NCBI GenBank assembly: GCA_035301985.1
Contig: DATGTE010000020.1
Location: forward strand, 1 to 64,000
Source: DASUXY01 sp035301985
GTDB lineage: Bacteria > Bacillota > Bacilli > Bacillales > Amphibacillaceae
Reading direction: 5' to 3'
DNA length: 64,000 nucleotides
The notes under the pieces were generated by a model. That model worked only from the letters and a program-made list of their open reading frames with translations. It had not been told where the DNA came from and did no database searches. This document shows, in pieces, positions 1 through 7,996 of the stretch. The first letter of the stretch is position 1. Each line of letters begins with the position of its first letter. Both the position numbers and the translations under genes were made by a program.

Positions 1-244
1 TATGTATAGATAACGTATACGTGTCTGTTTCTTTTGTTTCTGTTCGTAAATGTAAGCCGGGATATCCGCTCAATTCCTTCGTGTTTATTTTTACTTCTTC
101 TTCATCTGTATGATCTGTATCATTTTGTGTAAGAGCTTTCGATTTTTTTAGGATGAATTGGTCGATTCCTATGATGATTATAATGATGATAAGTAGTATA
201 AATATTCGTCTTGTCCAACGCGATAATCGTCTGTTGTTAAACAT
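1..244 (-). CDS. Membrane-anchored extracytoplasmic protein, N-terminal part (cut by window edge)
   Basis: The frame opens at ATG 244 with an AAAGGATG ribosome site upstream and runs off the left edge, so only about 81 residues are visible. A basic start (MFNNRRLSRWTRR) is followed by a very hydrophobic isoleucine-rich segment (residues about 14-27), then an acidic, polar stretch. This is a type II signal-anchor layout with the bulk of the protein outside the cell. The last visible residues (GYPGLHLRTETKETDTYTLS) resemble the beginning of a DUF4163/PdaC-type extracytoplasmic domain found in polysaccharide deacetylases and RsiV-like proteins. That is a weak, by-eye match, and the function is left open. 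Confidence 0.55.
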   Translation of the reverse strand, partial: MFNNRRLSRWTRRIFILLIIIIIIIGIDQFILKKSKALTQNDTDHTDEEEVKINTKELSGYPGLHLRTETKETDTYTLSIH

Positions 245-334
245 CCAGAATAAATCATCCTTTCAGTATAAAACGATGGTGAGAAAAGCTATTATTGCCC
301 CTTTTCAAGAAGCGTTCCAATCATTGTTTTTAAA

Positions 335-376
335 CAAAAAAATATAAATCCTACGAATATTCTATTGTAGGATTTA
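335..376 (-). terminator. Rho-independent terminator, minus strand
   Basis: AAATCCTAC and its complement (346-354 and 367-375) form a 9-bp stem. Read on the minus strand it is followed by TATATTTTTTTG. No convincing gene lies just upstream on the minus strand, only the short frame at 491-589. Confidence 0.6.
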
Positions 377-849
377 AATATGTTAAGAGATGAATGGCAC
401 ATCTCTATACCGCATATTCATTATATCATTTTTTCGTGTGTAAACCACGAAAAATACAGATGGAGCGAATAACATACTCAAATACTTGTTTTATTCATCA
501 GTTAGTGGTTTACTTTCTTCACTTCTACTATGAATTTCATTAATTGTTAAGGTATAAAACTTATCATAGCTGGCAACTTCTCTGAACATGATTTTGAATG
601 ATATCTATACGTATAGTATAACATAAATGTCCCAATAAGTATGACGGAAAAGAATGATGTTGAACCATTTTCGAAATTAAGTTAGTTGAGCAAGCATATT
701 TTGGTTTACGACATATCTCCTAACAGTACGATATTGAAAGACTAACTGTTTTAAATATGCTCTGGTGACATTCGTTTTATGGATCATTGGAAGATTAATA
801 TACAGTGTTTACATGGATCCGTGATCTGAGAGGACAAGCTAGCGTAATT
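377..849. other. Gene-free stretch with one possible gene relic
   Basis: No supported gene is seen. The only protein-like frame is on the minus strand at 491-589: 32 codons from an ATG, reading MFREVASYDKFYTLTINEIH and then a Ser/Glu-rich end. It has no ribosome site and an in-frame stop (TAG) a few codons upstream, and it looks like the C-terminal end of a lost gene. The minus-strand terminator at 335-376 would suit such a former gene. A short dyad (AGAGATG/CATCTCT) lies at about 387-406. Confidence 0.3.
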
Positions 850-896
850 AAAATAAAAAATCCATGATCCTATACAAATTAAGATCATGGATTTTA
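850..896 (-). terminator. Terminator of the ferredoxin gene
   Basis: The arms AAATCCATGATC and GATCATGGATTT form a strong stem followed on the minus strand by TTTTTTATTTT. It lies about 50 bases after the ferredoxin stop codon. Confidence 0.85.
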
Positions 897-943
897 ATTT
901 AAATATGTACAACTCATCGATTAGTAGACCATTTGATTTGTTA

Positions 944-1180
944 CTAGTCTTCAAAAAAGTTTCGGTTAATGGCGATGTATTCGGTTTCATCTTCAGGAAC
1001 TTCATCTTCGATAAAAATCGCTTCAACCGGACATACCGCTTCACATGCACCACAATCAATACAAAGATCTGGGTCAATGTAAAACATGTCTTCCCCTTCT
1101 TCAATACAATCAACCGGGCAAACTTCGACACATTCACCTGATTTTTCATCTTTACATGGAGATGTAATTACAAAAGCCAA
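944..1180 (-). CDS. fer: Seven-iron type ferredoxin (3Fe-4S/4Fe-4S)
   Basis: This small acidic cytoplasmic electron carrier has 78 residues. The first cysteine set is C9-x7-C17-x3-C21-P-x2-C25 and the second is CIDCGACEAVCP (C40, C43, C46, C50). The first pair is spaced by seven residues, not as CxxC. This pattern is that of seven-iron ferredoxins such as those of Azotobacter FdI and Bacillus schlegelii, which carry one 3Fe-4S and one 4Fe-4S cluster; the cluster content here is inferred. Translation probably starts at a TTG codon at 1180, placed 5 nt after a GGAGGGG ribosome site. The gene is monocistronic, with its own promoter (1242-1270) and terminator. Redox partners are not evident from the neighbours. 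Confidence 0.93.
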   Translation of the reverse strand: MAFVITSPCKDEKSGECVEVCPVDCIEEGEDMFYIDPDLCIDCGACEAVCPVEAIFIEDEVPEDETEYIAINRNFFED

Positions 1181-1241
1181 ATAAACCCCTCCTTCTTCTT
1201 AAAAAACCCTACAATGCGTTGCATCTTTTTTTATAGTAATA

Positions 1242-1270
1242 ATTTTATCTAACATTCGACATTCTTTCAA
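1242..1270 (-). promoter_or_regulatory. Sigma-A type promoter for fer
   Basis: On the minus strand TTGAAA (1265-1270) and TAAAAT (1242-1247) are separated by 17 nt. Each box matches 5 of 6 consensus bases. The start of the ferredoxin gene lies about 60 nt downstream. Confidence 0.6.
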
Positions 1271-1373
1271 GTTTTATCACGTTACACACAAAGAGGTATA
1301 AATAGGAACATTGCCACTACGTTAGCATTTTGTGCAAAAAAACAAAACTCAATGTGATCCAAAAAAGTCAAGC

Positions 1374-1919
1374 TCACCAAATGCATTCTACAGACACAAC
1401 GTTCTCATCGTAACAAATTTTATAAATATCTGGATTGCGCAATTGTTTCCATTGATCGAATCCATATGCTTCATCCAGTTGTTGTAAAACTAATGCAATC
1501 AAATTTCCGTGGCTAACGATCATTACATTCATGACGTCTTCATGTTCATCGAGGCTTGCAAAAACATCTTTCGCACGTGTAAGCGCATCATACGCTGATT
1601 CGCCACCAGGTAGACGAAAATGATGGTCATGAAAGGACTGCTCCAATACATCAAGCCAATCATCAATCGGCCGATCACTCAATATGCGTTCTTTCAAGCG
1701 TTCATCGACATCGATGGGTAAGCCGATCTGTTCTGCATAAGGACGTATGCTATCAATGGCTCTTAAATATGGGCTAGATATAATTCGATCACAATCAATG
1801 TTTTGGGAGATGAAAAAATCTTTTAATTGAACTGCTTGTCGTAATCCGTCCCTTGTCAACGGTGAATCTGGATGTTGTCCAGCTGCAGTACAGTGGCGGA
1901 TTAAGTATATATTTTTCAT
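1374..1919 (-). CDS. Histidine phosphatase (phosphoglycerate mutase superfamily)
   Basis: The 181-residue protein starts with the superfamily phosphohistidine motif in the form IYLIRHC at residues 4-10. It has conserved arginine segments (SPYLRAIDS, about residues 49-57), a central acidic/His region, and the second catalytic His in MIVSHGN (about residues 132-138). These support phosphatase chemistry through a phosphohistidine intermediate; the substrate cannot be read from the sequence. The motif has Cys where RHG is usual, a known variant in a sub-branch of the family. A strong AAAGGGGGAA ribosome site precedes ATG 1919. The gene is not clearly in an operon with its neighbours. Confidence 0.85.
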   Translation of the reverse strand: MKNIYLIRHCTAAGQHPDSPLTRDGLRQAVQLKDFFISQNIDCDRIISSPYLRAIDSIRPYAEQIGLPIDVDERLKERILSDRPIDDWLDVLEQSFHDHHFRLPGGESAYDALTRAKDVFASLDEHEDVMNVMIVSHGNLIALVLQQLDEAYGFDQWKQLRNPDIYKICYDENVVSVECIW

Positions 1920-2023
1920 TTTGATTCCCCCTTTGAGTATGTGTGAATATCAAAGTTGAAAGACGTTGTCCAAAGTATACCATGAATCGACAAGTGTGAA
2001 CATGAATAACACACATTCTTACT

Positions 2024-2050
2024 AAAAAAACAAGAGGTCCCCCTCCTGTT
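2024..2050 (-). terminator. Terminator after the msrAB-DUF6501 unit
   Basis: The AACAGGAGG and CCTCTTGTT arms pair and are followed by TTTTTTT on the minus strand. The stem overlaps the stop codon of the small gene ending at 2049. Confidence 0.85.
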
Positions 2051-2255
2051 AATTCATTTCCTTAAAATATTCTTTTCGAAAGCCACCAATTCGATTACTA
2101 TTATCGATAATAAAATAAAACTCTTCGGTTTCATTTTTCACATCATATATTTTTCCAGGTGTTAATTTGTTGTTAACAATAAATTTCTTGGCATTGGCAT
2201 GAACGCATTTCACTTGTTTACATGTGGCTCGCTCTTCCCAATCTAAATGAATCAT
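2049..2255 (-). CDS. Small cytoplasmic protein, DUF6501-like
   Basis: This 68-residue protein begins at ATG 2255 after a very strong AAAAGGAGGAAATT ribosome site; the longer upstream frame is not needed. It contains two cysteines in the short motif ATCKQVKCVHANAKKF near residue 10, followed by a beta-rich segment (LTPGKIYDVKNE, FYFIIDNSNRIGGF). It matches my recollection of the uncharacterised DUF6501 family of Bacillaceae. The function is unknown. It lies 64 nt downstream of msrAB and shares its terminator, so it is probably co-transcribed with the methionine sulfoxide reductase. Confidence 0.75.
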   Translation of the reverse strand: MIHLDWEERATCKQVKCVHANAKKFIVNNKLTPGKIYDVKNETEEFYFIIDNSNRIGGFRKEYFKEMN

Positions 2256-2319
2256 TAGAATTTCCTCCTTTTGAATCGTCATCACATTTTATAGGTTTAC
2301 ATAATATTGTTATTGTTAA

Positions 2320-3282
2320 TCAAGTCGTTTCAAACAAATGTAAATATTCACCATATCCTTCTGCAACCATTTCATCCTTAGGAATAAAACGCATTGCAGC
2401 TGAATTGATACAGTACCTTAAACCGCCATATTCCCGAGGACCGTCATTAAATACATGACCTAAATGAGCATCTGCATGTTTACTTCGTACTTCTGTCCGA
2501 ATCATTCCAAAGGATTTGTCTGTTCGTTCTGTTATAGCGTGTTGTTTAACTGGCTTTGTAAAGCTTGGCCATCCACACCCTGCATCAAATTTATCCGTTG
2601 ATGAAAATAAGACATCGCCTGAAATGATATCGACATAAATTCCTTCTTCATCATGATCCCAATATTCATTTTGGAAAGGAGGTTCTGTACCTTCCTCCTG
2701 AGTAACATGATACTGCATTGGCGTCAATTTATTTTTCAATTGGTTGTTGTCTTGACCGGACCAATGCGTGTTGATAAAATCTTCTCTCCCTGACCCTTTT
2801 TTGTATAGTTGGTAATGAATAGGTTGCTTTTTATAATAATCTTGATGTATTTCTTCTGCTTTATAAAATGTTTTTGCAGGGAGAATTTTTGTCACAATCG
2901 GTTTTGAAAATTTCCCACTTGCTTCAAGGCGATGTTTCGATTGTTCAGCAATTTGTTTTTGTTCCTCAGTATGATAGAAGATCGCTGTTTTATACGATTC
3001 TCCACGATCATTAAATTGGCCGTGTGGATCCGTCGGGTCGATTTGTTGCCAAAATATTTCCACCAGCTCTTGATATGACATGATATGAGGATCAAATGTA
3101 ATTTGAACCGCTTCAAGATGTCCTGTCGTATCTGAACATACTTGTTCATACGTAGGATTTTCTAAATGTCCTCCTGTGTAACCGGAAACTATGTTAATAA
3201 TACCCGGACGCTCGTCAAATGGCTCAACCATACACCAAAAGCAACCGCCTGCAAAAGTTGCACGCTCAAAATCCGAAGTCAT
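2320..3282 (-). CDS. msrAB: Bifunctional peptide methionine sulfoxide reductase MsrA/MsrB
   Basis: The 320-residue fusion repairs both stereoisomers of methionine sulfoxide in oxidised proteins. The N-terminal MsrA domain (about residues 1-160) has the catalytic-Cys motif GGCFWC near residue 13. The C-terminal MsrB domain (about 180-315) has FDAGCGWPSF with the resolving cysteine and the catalytic RYCINSAAMRF near its end. The CxxC zinc pairs of some MsrB proteins are not seen. The start is ATG 3282, with GGAGGG 6 nt upstream. Fused MsrA-MsrB proteins are common in Firmicutes. The next gene on the same strand is the small DUF6501-like gene. Confidence 0.95.
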   Translation of the reverse strand: MTSDFERATFAGGCFWCMVEPFDERPGIINIVSGYTGGHLENPTYEQVCSDTTGHLEAVQITFDPHIMSYQELVEIFWQQIDPTDPHGQFNDRGESYKTAIFYHTEEQKQIAEQSKHRLEASGKFSKPIVTKILPAKTFYKAEEIHQDYYKKQPIHYQLYKKGSGREDFINTHWSGQDNNQLKNKLTPMQYHVTQEEGTEPPFQNEYWDHDEEGIYVDIISGDVLFSSTDKFDAGCGWPSFTKPVKQHAITERTDKSFGMIRTEVRSKHADAHLGHVFNDGPREYGGLRYCINSAAMRFIPKDEMVAEGYGEYLHLFETT

Positions 3283-3369
3283 ATCTTTCCCTCCAATTTG
3301 ATAACGTTTATTTCTATTGTTAAGTCTTCATATAAAAAATGCAAGTTGTATGCATGCTTAAACTTCTAT

Positions 3370-3861
3370 TCAAATGTATAATTTAGGTATGGATGCACCT
3401 TTATTTTCGTGTTTGTTTGTTCGTTCATTGTTTTCTATATATGGAATTTCTTCTTCCACGTCTTTTTTTTGGACATCGTCAGAGGAAGTAATCTCTGGTA
3501 GGTTACTTTCGGATTCGCTTTCAGTACTTTCAAAGTCTTTGAGCGCTTTTAACATCTTAAACATGGAGGGGATATTTTTAACCATCGGACCGTATTGTTT
3601 AACAATTGGCGTGATTGTTTCAGCCATTTTTAACGCTTGTTGCACATGATTCAATGTTTTGGAAAGACCCCCCATTCCTCTTGTCGCTAAATTCATAACC
3701 GAAGTGTTTGGTGCTCCAATCGATTGAAGCATATTTTGAATAGGATTTGTGTGGGTAGTTGGCTGAAATCGGCGTCCGTGGTTGAACAAATGGTGATTCG
3801 ACATCGGCATGTTTCGAGGATACGTATGTTTAATGTGTTGCAATTGTGGTGGGAAGACCAT
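3370..3861 (-). CDS. YqfQ/VrrA-like protein
   Basis: The protein has about 163 residues from ATG 3861, which lies behind a GAGGGATAAC ribosome site. An N-terminal Pro/His/Asn-rich stretch precedes a conserved amphipathic core (AETITPIVKQYGPMVKNIPS, about residues 85-104) that resembles YqfQ-like proteins of Bacillus. A low-complexity Ser/Glu-rich tail follows. YqfQ-type proteins are poorly characterised; no catalytic motif is visible. It stands alone: msrAB lies 87 nt downstream on the same strand and a gene-free stretch lies upstream. Confidence 0.65.
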   Translation of the reverse strand: MVFPPQLQHIKHTYPRNMPMSNHHLFNHGRRFQPTTHTNPIQNMLQSIGAPNTSVMNLATRGMGGLSKTLNHVQQALKMAETITPIVKQYGPMVKNIPSMFKMLKALKDFESTESESESNLPEITSSDDVQKKDVEEEIPYIENNERTNKHENKGASIPKLYI

Positions 3862-4403
3862 GTTATCCCTCATTTCGAAAAGAATGATCTAGTGTATCGT
3901 ACGGTCATTGATCACAAACTGTGTAGGCATTTCATGCATTCGGTAATATTTCCAAATCACAATCATTATTTCCTGGGCAACCGCAAGTATTTACAAATTC
4001 TTCCCTATTTTATGATAGACGTGTTAGGTTTTAGCGAAATATAGAACCTGTCTGACTACAAGTGTTCAAATATGGAATAACATGTAAGTCCCCCCACCCC
4101 CCCGAAAGAAAAAATGGCTTGCTTCGTTCACAAATTCACTTGTTTACATTTAGAAAAGGAACGAAGCATAGATCAAATGTTTGTTTAACATCATAGTGGG
4201 TACGTATTCCTCGTTCATTACATACCATGCCTGCACGAAAAAAGCGAATCCATTCCAAATCGTCGTCCAGTCCATCACGGGACGATGCCTATATTAGTGA
4301 ACATTATACAATTCCTCAGCATGTATGATTTATCCCTTCATGTTACAATCGGACACCATCTATTCGTCAATAGCTAATTTGCCTTCCTCCTGTTTATCCT
4401 TTT
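3862..4403. other. Gene-free stretch between tatC and the YqfQ-like gene
   Basis: No supported gene is seen in 540 nt. It contains a run of 7 C, then A, then 7 C at about 4085-4104. It also contains a spaced dyad GCTTCGTTC/GAACGAAGC near 4122-4166, followed on the minus strand by CATTTTTTC, and an isolated TATAAT on the minus strand near 4303-4308. A short minus-strand frame near 3930-4010 encodes a Cys-rich peptide (NTCGCPGNNDCD) but has no start codon. A small RNA is possible but unsupported. Confidence 0.4.
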
Positions 4404-5156
4404 CTATTCATTCATGAATTCCTGATGTTTGCGAAGCTTCTTACGATATACAATCGCTGATAAATAAATGCTCACTTCATAAAGTACAAAAAGGGGAATC
4501 GCAACAAGAATTTGTAAGATAAAGTCAGGGGGTGTGATTGCAGCCCCGACAATGACCATAATGAAGTAGGCATATTTTCTCGTTTTTCGCATGAAATCTG
4601 GTGTAAGAATCCCAAGACTCGTTAAAAACATCGTAACGATTGGAATTTCGAATAAAAATGCGAATGGCAATGTTACATGGAAGAGAAATTTGAAATATTT
4701 CTCTACGGTAAACAATTCATTAAACATACCATCATTTAACGAAAGTAAAAATGGCAAAATCAGCTTGATAAAGACGAGATAACCAAAAACAAGTCCGCTG
4801 ATAAACAAAATAAAGATTGCTGGAATATATGTCAAGGATGCTCTTTGTTCTTTAACGGTTAAACCCGGTTTAATAAAAAGCCATATTTGTAAGCTAATGA
4901 TAGGAATCGTCGCGATTAAGGCAACGAGACCAGCCATTGTGAAATAGATCCAAATGATGTCGCCAGGACTTGTAATATTTAAATCAAAATGTACATCTTT
5001 AATGAAGAAAGAATAAATATCTTTCACATAAATAAAGCCGATGATAAAGAAAATGATGAAGAAGATTCCAGACACGACGAGTCTGTTTCTTAACTCTGTC
5101 AAGTGCCCAGTTACATGCATTTCTTTACCATCATTTGCAGGCTTTTTTTTCTTCAC
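4404..5156 (-). CDS. tatC: Twin-arginine translocase subunit TatC
   Basis: The 250-residue polytopic membrane protein is the receptor core of the Tat pathway, which exports folded proteins bearing an RR signal. The family start (HLTELRNRLVVSG, about residues 15-27) leads into six hydrophobic segments; the conserved LPFAFLFEIP region lies near residue 160. I place the start at GTG 5156 because GGGGGAG sits 7 nt upstream. It is the last gene of a tatA-tatA-tatC cluster. QcrA (45554-46066) in this window carries an RR signal and is a likely client. Confidence 0.96.
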   Translation of the reverse strand: MKKKKPANDGKEMHVTGHLTELRNRLVVSGIFFIIFFIIGFIYVKDIYSFFIKDVHFDLNITSPGDIIWIYFTMAGLVALIATIPIISLQIWLFIKPGLTVKEQRASLTYIPAIFILFISGLVFGYLVFIKLILPFLLSLNDGMFNELFTVEKYFKFLFHVTLPFAFLFEIPIVTMFLTSLGILTPDFMRKTRKYAYFIMVIVGAAITPPDFILQILVAIPLFVLYEVSIYLSAIVYRKKLRKHQEFMNE

Positions 5157-5262
5157 TTGTCTACTCCCCCTCGCGTAAGCACAAAAGAAGATGTAAGGCA
5201 AGATAGACCCTACACCTTCTCGTTATTCATGTCGTCATGCTAATTGGTCACAATACTCAATA

Positions 5263-5436
5263 CTACTGTTTTTCTTTCGCTTCATCATCATTGACGATAC
5301 CTTTTGTTGCGTGTTTGAATTCTTTTAAGGACGTCCCAAAAGCTTTGCCGATCTCCGGTAATTTTGAAGGTCCAAAAATAATCAACGCAATAATTAGAAT
5401 CAGAATCAATCCTGGTAAACCAATATTGCTAATCAT
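5263..5436 (-). CDS. tatA: Second TatA protein (short)
   Basis: This 57-residue frame was found by reading the minus strand from ATG 5436. It begins MISNIGLPGLILILIIALII, one transmembrane helix, followed by the TatA hinge FGPSKLPEIG and an amphipathic helix (KAFGTSLKEFKHATKG), then an acidic tail. TatA proteins oligomerise to form the export path. It lies 20 nt after the first tatA and about 106 nt before tatC. It closely resembles the first copy in the hinge region but has a shorter tail, so it looks like a tandem duplicate. Confidence 0.93.
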   Translation of the reverse strand: MISNIGLPGLILILIIALIIFGPSKLPEIGKAFGTSLKEFKHATKGIVNDDEAKEKQ

Positions 5437-5456
5437 GCCCGATCACCCCATACTTT

Positions 5457-5660
5457 TTATTTGTTTTCTTTCACGGCATTTTTCGTTTCTTCAACTTCAC
5501 CTTTTACATCGTCTGTAATGTCACGTGTCGACTTTTTAAATTCTCGTAATGTTTGTCCAGCGGCTTTACCGATTTCCGGAAGTTTTTTCGGTCCAAATAT
5601 AACGAGTGCAATGATTAAAATTAAAATTAACCCAGGAAAGCCGATGTTTTGGAAAAACAT
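5457..5660 (-). CDS. tatA: First TatA protein
   Basis: The 67-residue protein has the TatA layout: a short N-terminus (MFFQNIGFPG), one hydrophobic helix (LILILIIALVI), the hinge FGPKKLPEIG, an amphipathic helix (KAAGQTLREFKKSTRD) and a charged C-terminus. It is the first gene of the tatA-tatA-tatC cluster. A GAGGGTGA ribosome site precedes ATG 5660. Many Bacillus tat loci have one tatA per tatC; here there are two in tandem. mobA lies 116 nt upstream on the same strand and may or may not share the transcript. Confidence 0.95.
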   Translation of the reverse strand: MFFQNIGFPGLILILIIALVIFGPKKLPEIGKAAGQTLREFKKSTRDITDDVKGEVEETKNAVKENK

Positions 5661-5776
5661 AAATTCACCCTCTTTGATCTATTCATCATTTTATAAAAAG
5701 TAAGTAATAACAATCCTTCATCAAAAGCCTTGATGGGTATCTTTAGTTTAACATGTTTTTTTATCGCTTAACAAGT

Positions 5777-6355
5777 TTAATACGATTTTGCTTCTTCGTA
5801 TTCATCTGGATGATTCATATTAAAAAAATGTCGTTGCACCTGTTCGATGGGGATGTCTGGAAAATCGGTAACATAGTTCACTTTAATTCGCTTCAATAAA
5901 CGCTTAACTTGAAGCTCATTTTTTTCAAGTTGATGTTGTATGTAAGGTAATGTGCGCCTGTGATAAATACCTGTTAAGGGATGAATTTGTTGGTCAAGCA
6001 TTGGAATTACAGCCATAAAATCATGAAGTTGTTCCAGTAACCATGTATAAATTTTTCGATTGATAAAAGGCATGTCACATGCTGCGATGACATAAAAATC
6101 TGCATCTGTATGATACATCACTGTTTCAATCCCAGCTAATGGGCCTCTATTCTTATAGCGATCGCGAAAAATCGGTACACCTAAAAATTGGTAATCACTC
6201 GGGTGATTCGCAACGATTACGAGATGATCACTGATTGCTTGTAGTTCCTCTGAAATATGCTCGATGACTGTTTTACCATGCAAAGGTAATAATGCCTTAT
6301 TTGTCCCCATACGAGATGATTGCCCACCTGCGAGAATAACGCTACAAATATTCAA
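5777..6355 (-). CDS. mobA: Molybdenum cofactor guanylyltransferase MobA
   Basis: MobA links GMP to molybdopterin to make the guanine dinucleotide form of the cofactor. The nucleotidyltransferase motif LAGGQSSRMGTNKALLPL lies at residues about 7-24, with the acidic metal-binding segment AACDMPF near residue 95. The most likely start is TTG 6355, behind an AGGGGGGATGG ribosome site; the upstream extension in the same frame reads into dfrA and is not family-like. That gives 192 residues, normal for MobA. No other molybdopterin gene is in the window. Many molybdoenzymes are Tat substrates, so the adjacent tat genes may be functionally linked. Confidence 0.9.
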   Translation of the reverse strand: MNICSVILAGGQSSRMGTNKALLPLHGKTVIEHISEELQAISDHLVIVANHPSDYQFLGVPIFRDRYKNRGPLAGIETVMYHTDADFYVIAACDMPFINRKIYTWLLEQLHDFMAVIPMLDQQIHPLTGIYHRRTLPYIQHQLEKNELQVKRLLKRIKVNYVTDFPDIPIEQVQRHFFNMNHPDEYEEAKSY

Positions 6356-6374
6356 ACCATCCCCCCCTCTCTTG

Positions 6375-6866
6375 CTATTTACGATCATATTGCAAATAGT
6401 AGTAGTCATAAGGGTTTTTCTCGTCTTTTTTCCCTTTAATAGCCGCTGTTTTTGTCCAATCACTTTTCGAAAAATGTGGGAAATAAGTGTCACCTAAAAA
6501 AGAAGCGTCAATTTTTGTAATGTATAATCGATCAGCATACGGTAACATTTGTTCGTAAATGCCTCCTCCGCCGATGACAAAAAATTCTTCATCAGGTCTT
6601 TCGTTATTCCATCTGTTGACGGTTTCGATATCGTGAATCACTTTCACTCCATCTGGAAATGTAGCCGTCTTATCGCGCGTAATGACGACATTTTTACGAC
6701 CGGGTAGTACACGGCCGATTGATTCAAATGTTTTTCTTCCCATAATAATGGTATGTCCCATTGTTTTTTTTTTAAAATGCTTTAAGTCATCTGGGAGATG
6801 CCAAGGCATTTGATTATCGCATCCAATCACATGGTTGTTATCCATAGCAACGAGAAAAGATATCAT
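6375..6866 (-). CDS. dfrA: Dihydrofolate reductase
   Basis: The 163-residue enzyme reduces dihydrofolate to tetrahydrofolate with NADPH. Typical features are SFLVAMDNNHVIG at the start, MPWHLPDDLKHFK (substrate-binding Asp and folate contact region, about residues 20-32), GRKTFESIGR and VIGGGGIYEQ (NADPH binding). It lies 31 nt downstream of thyA, whose reaction produces the dihydrofolate it consumes, so the two form an operon. The 3' end comes within 20 nt of the mobA start. Confidence 0.97.
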   Translation of the reverse strand: MISFLVAMDNNHVIGCDNQMPWHLPDDLKHFKKKTMGHTIIMGRKTFESIGRVLPGRKNVVITRDKTATFPDGVKVIHDIETVNRWNNERPDEEFFVIGGGGIYEQMLPYADRLYITKIDASFLGDTYFPHFSKSDWTKTAAIKGKKDEKNPYDYYYLQYDRK

Positions 6867-6897
6867 CGTATTTGTCTCCTTTCTTCACAAACCGAAA

Positions 6898-7854
6898 CTA
6901 TACAGCAATGGGCGCTTTAATCGTCGGATGTGGTTTGTAGTCAATCAGTTCAAAGTCGTCCAGTTCGAAATCAAAAATGGATTGTTTTTCTTGATTTAAC
7001 ACTAATTTTGGAAAAGGTCTTATCTCGCGACCAAGTTGGGTCTGTACCTGTTTTATATGGTTTGAGTAGATGTGTGCGTCCCCAAACGTATGAACAAATT
7101 CGCCAACTTCCAGACCACATTCATGCGCAATCAAATGGGTCAGCAGTGCATAACTAGCGATGTTGAATGGAACGCCAAGAAAAACATCTGCACTTCGTTG
7201 GTACAGTTGGCAAGATAACTTTCCATCAACAACATAAAATTGGAATAATGTATGACATGGTGGAAGTGCCATATGGGGAATGTCTTCTGGATTCCAAGCG
7301 GAAACAATATGTCTGCGTGAATCAGGGTTCGAACGGATCGACTGGATGACATCGTTTAGTTGATCGATGGTATCTTGTTGTGATGTTCGCCATCTGCGCC
7401 ACTGCTTACCGTATACCGAACCGAGATCGCCAAACTTTTGTGCAAATTCATCATCTGTTAATATTTGCTGTTTAAATTTTTTCATCTGTATGTCATATGT
7501 CTCTTTGAATGCAGGGTCTTTTAAACTACGATTGCCAAAATCGGTCATATCTGGTCCTGTATAATCATCGCTTTCTACCCATTTTTTGAAAGCCCACTCA
7601 TTCCATATATTATTATTATTCTCCAGTAAGTATCGAATATTTGTATCCCCTTTAATAAACCATAACAATTCACTAGCAACTAATCGGAAGGGAACTCTTT
7701 TTGTCGTCAAAAGCGGAAAACCTTCACTTAAATCAAATCGCATCTGATAGCCAAAAATGGAGTATGTACCTGTATTTGTACGGTCGTCTTTTTTAGCACC
7801 GTTTTCTAAAATATGAGTACATAAATTTAAATATGCTTGTTCCCCGTAGTTCAT
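6898..7854 (-). CDS. thyA: Thymidylate synthase (long ThyA form)
   Basis: This enzyme makes dTMP from dUMP using methylenetetrahydrofolate. The catalytic cysteine is in LPPCHTLFQFYV (about residue 199). The dUMP-binding arginines lie in the DSRRHIVSAWNP segment and QRSADVFLGVPFN follows. At 318 residues it has the extra internal segment seen in the Lactobacillus-type ThyA, compared with about 264 residues for the short form. It is first in a thyA-dfrA unit. The 142-nt gap upstream is divergent with the NlpC/P60 gene and must hold promoters for both. Confidence 0.97.
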   Translation of the reverse strand: MNYGEQAYLNLCTHILENGAKKDDRTNTGTYSIFGYQMRFDLSEGFPLLTTKRVPFRLVASELLWFIKGDTNIRYLLENNNNIWNEWAFKKWVESDDYTGPDMTDFGNRSLKDPAFKETYDIQMKKFKQQILTDDEFAQKFGDLGSVYGKQWRRWRTSQQDTIDQLNDVIQSIRSNPDSRRHIVSAWNPEDIPHMALPPCHTLFQFYVVDGKLSCQLYQRSADVFLGVPFNIASYALLTHLIAHECGLEVGEFVHTFGDAHIYSNHIKQVQTQLGREIRPFPKLVLNQEKQSIFDFELDDFELIDYKPHPTIKAPIAV

Positions 7855-7996
7855 AAAATCTCCTCCACCAAATATATTACTATAAATAATTGTTCACTCT
7901 ATTGTAACATAGACCCCTTTGTAATATAAACGTAAAACATAAAAAGGCTCTATTCCCATAAATCTATACAAAGGCTATGAGAAAGGGGAAAATTGC

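Noticed and set aside
784..1149. Long minus-strand reading frame across the ferredoxin gene
   Set aside because: It overlaps the ferredoxin gene in another frame, has no ribosome site, and its product has no family-like features.
3374..4044. Two plus-strand frames over the YqfQ-like gene and the region beyond
   Set aside because: They are the antisense of a better-supported gene, or lie in gene-free DNA, and lack ribosome sites and recognisable motifs.
4085..4104. Homopolymer C tract (7 C, A, 7 C)
   Set aside because: It could be a phase-variation tract, but it lies in gene-free DNA not near a start codon or promoter, so no switch can be argued.
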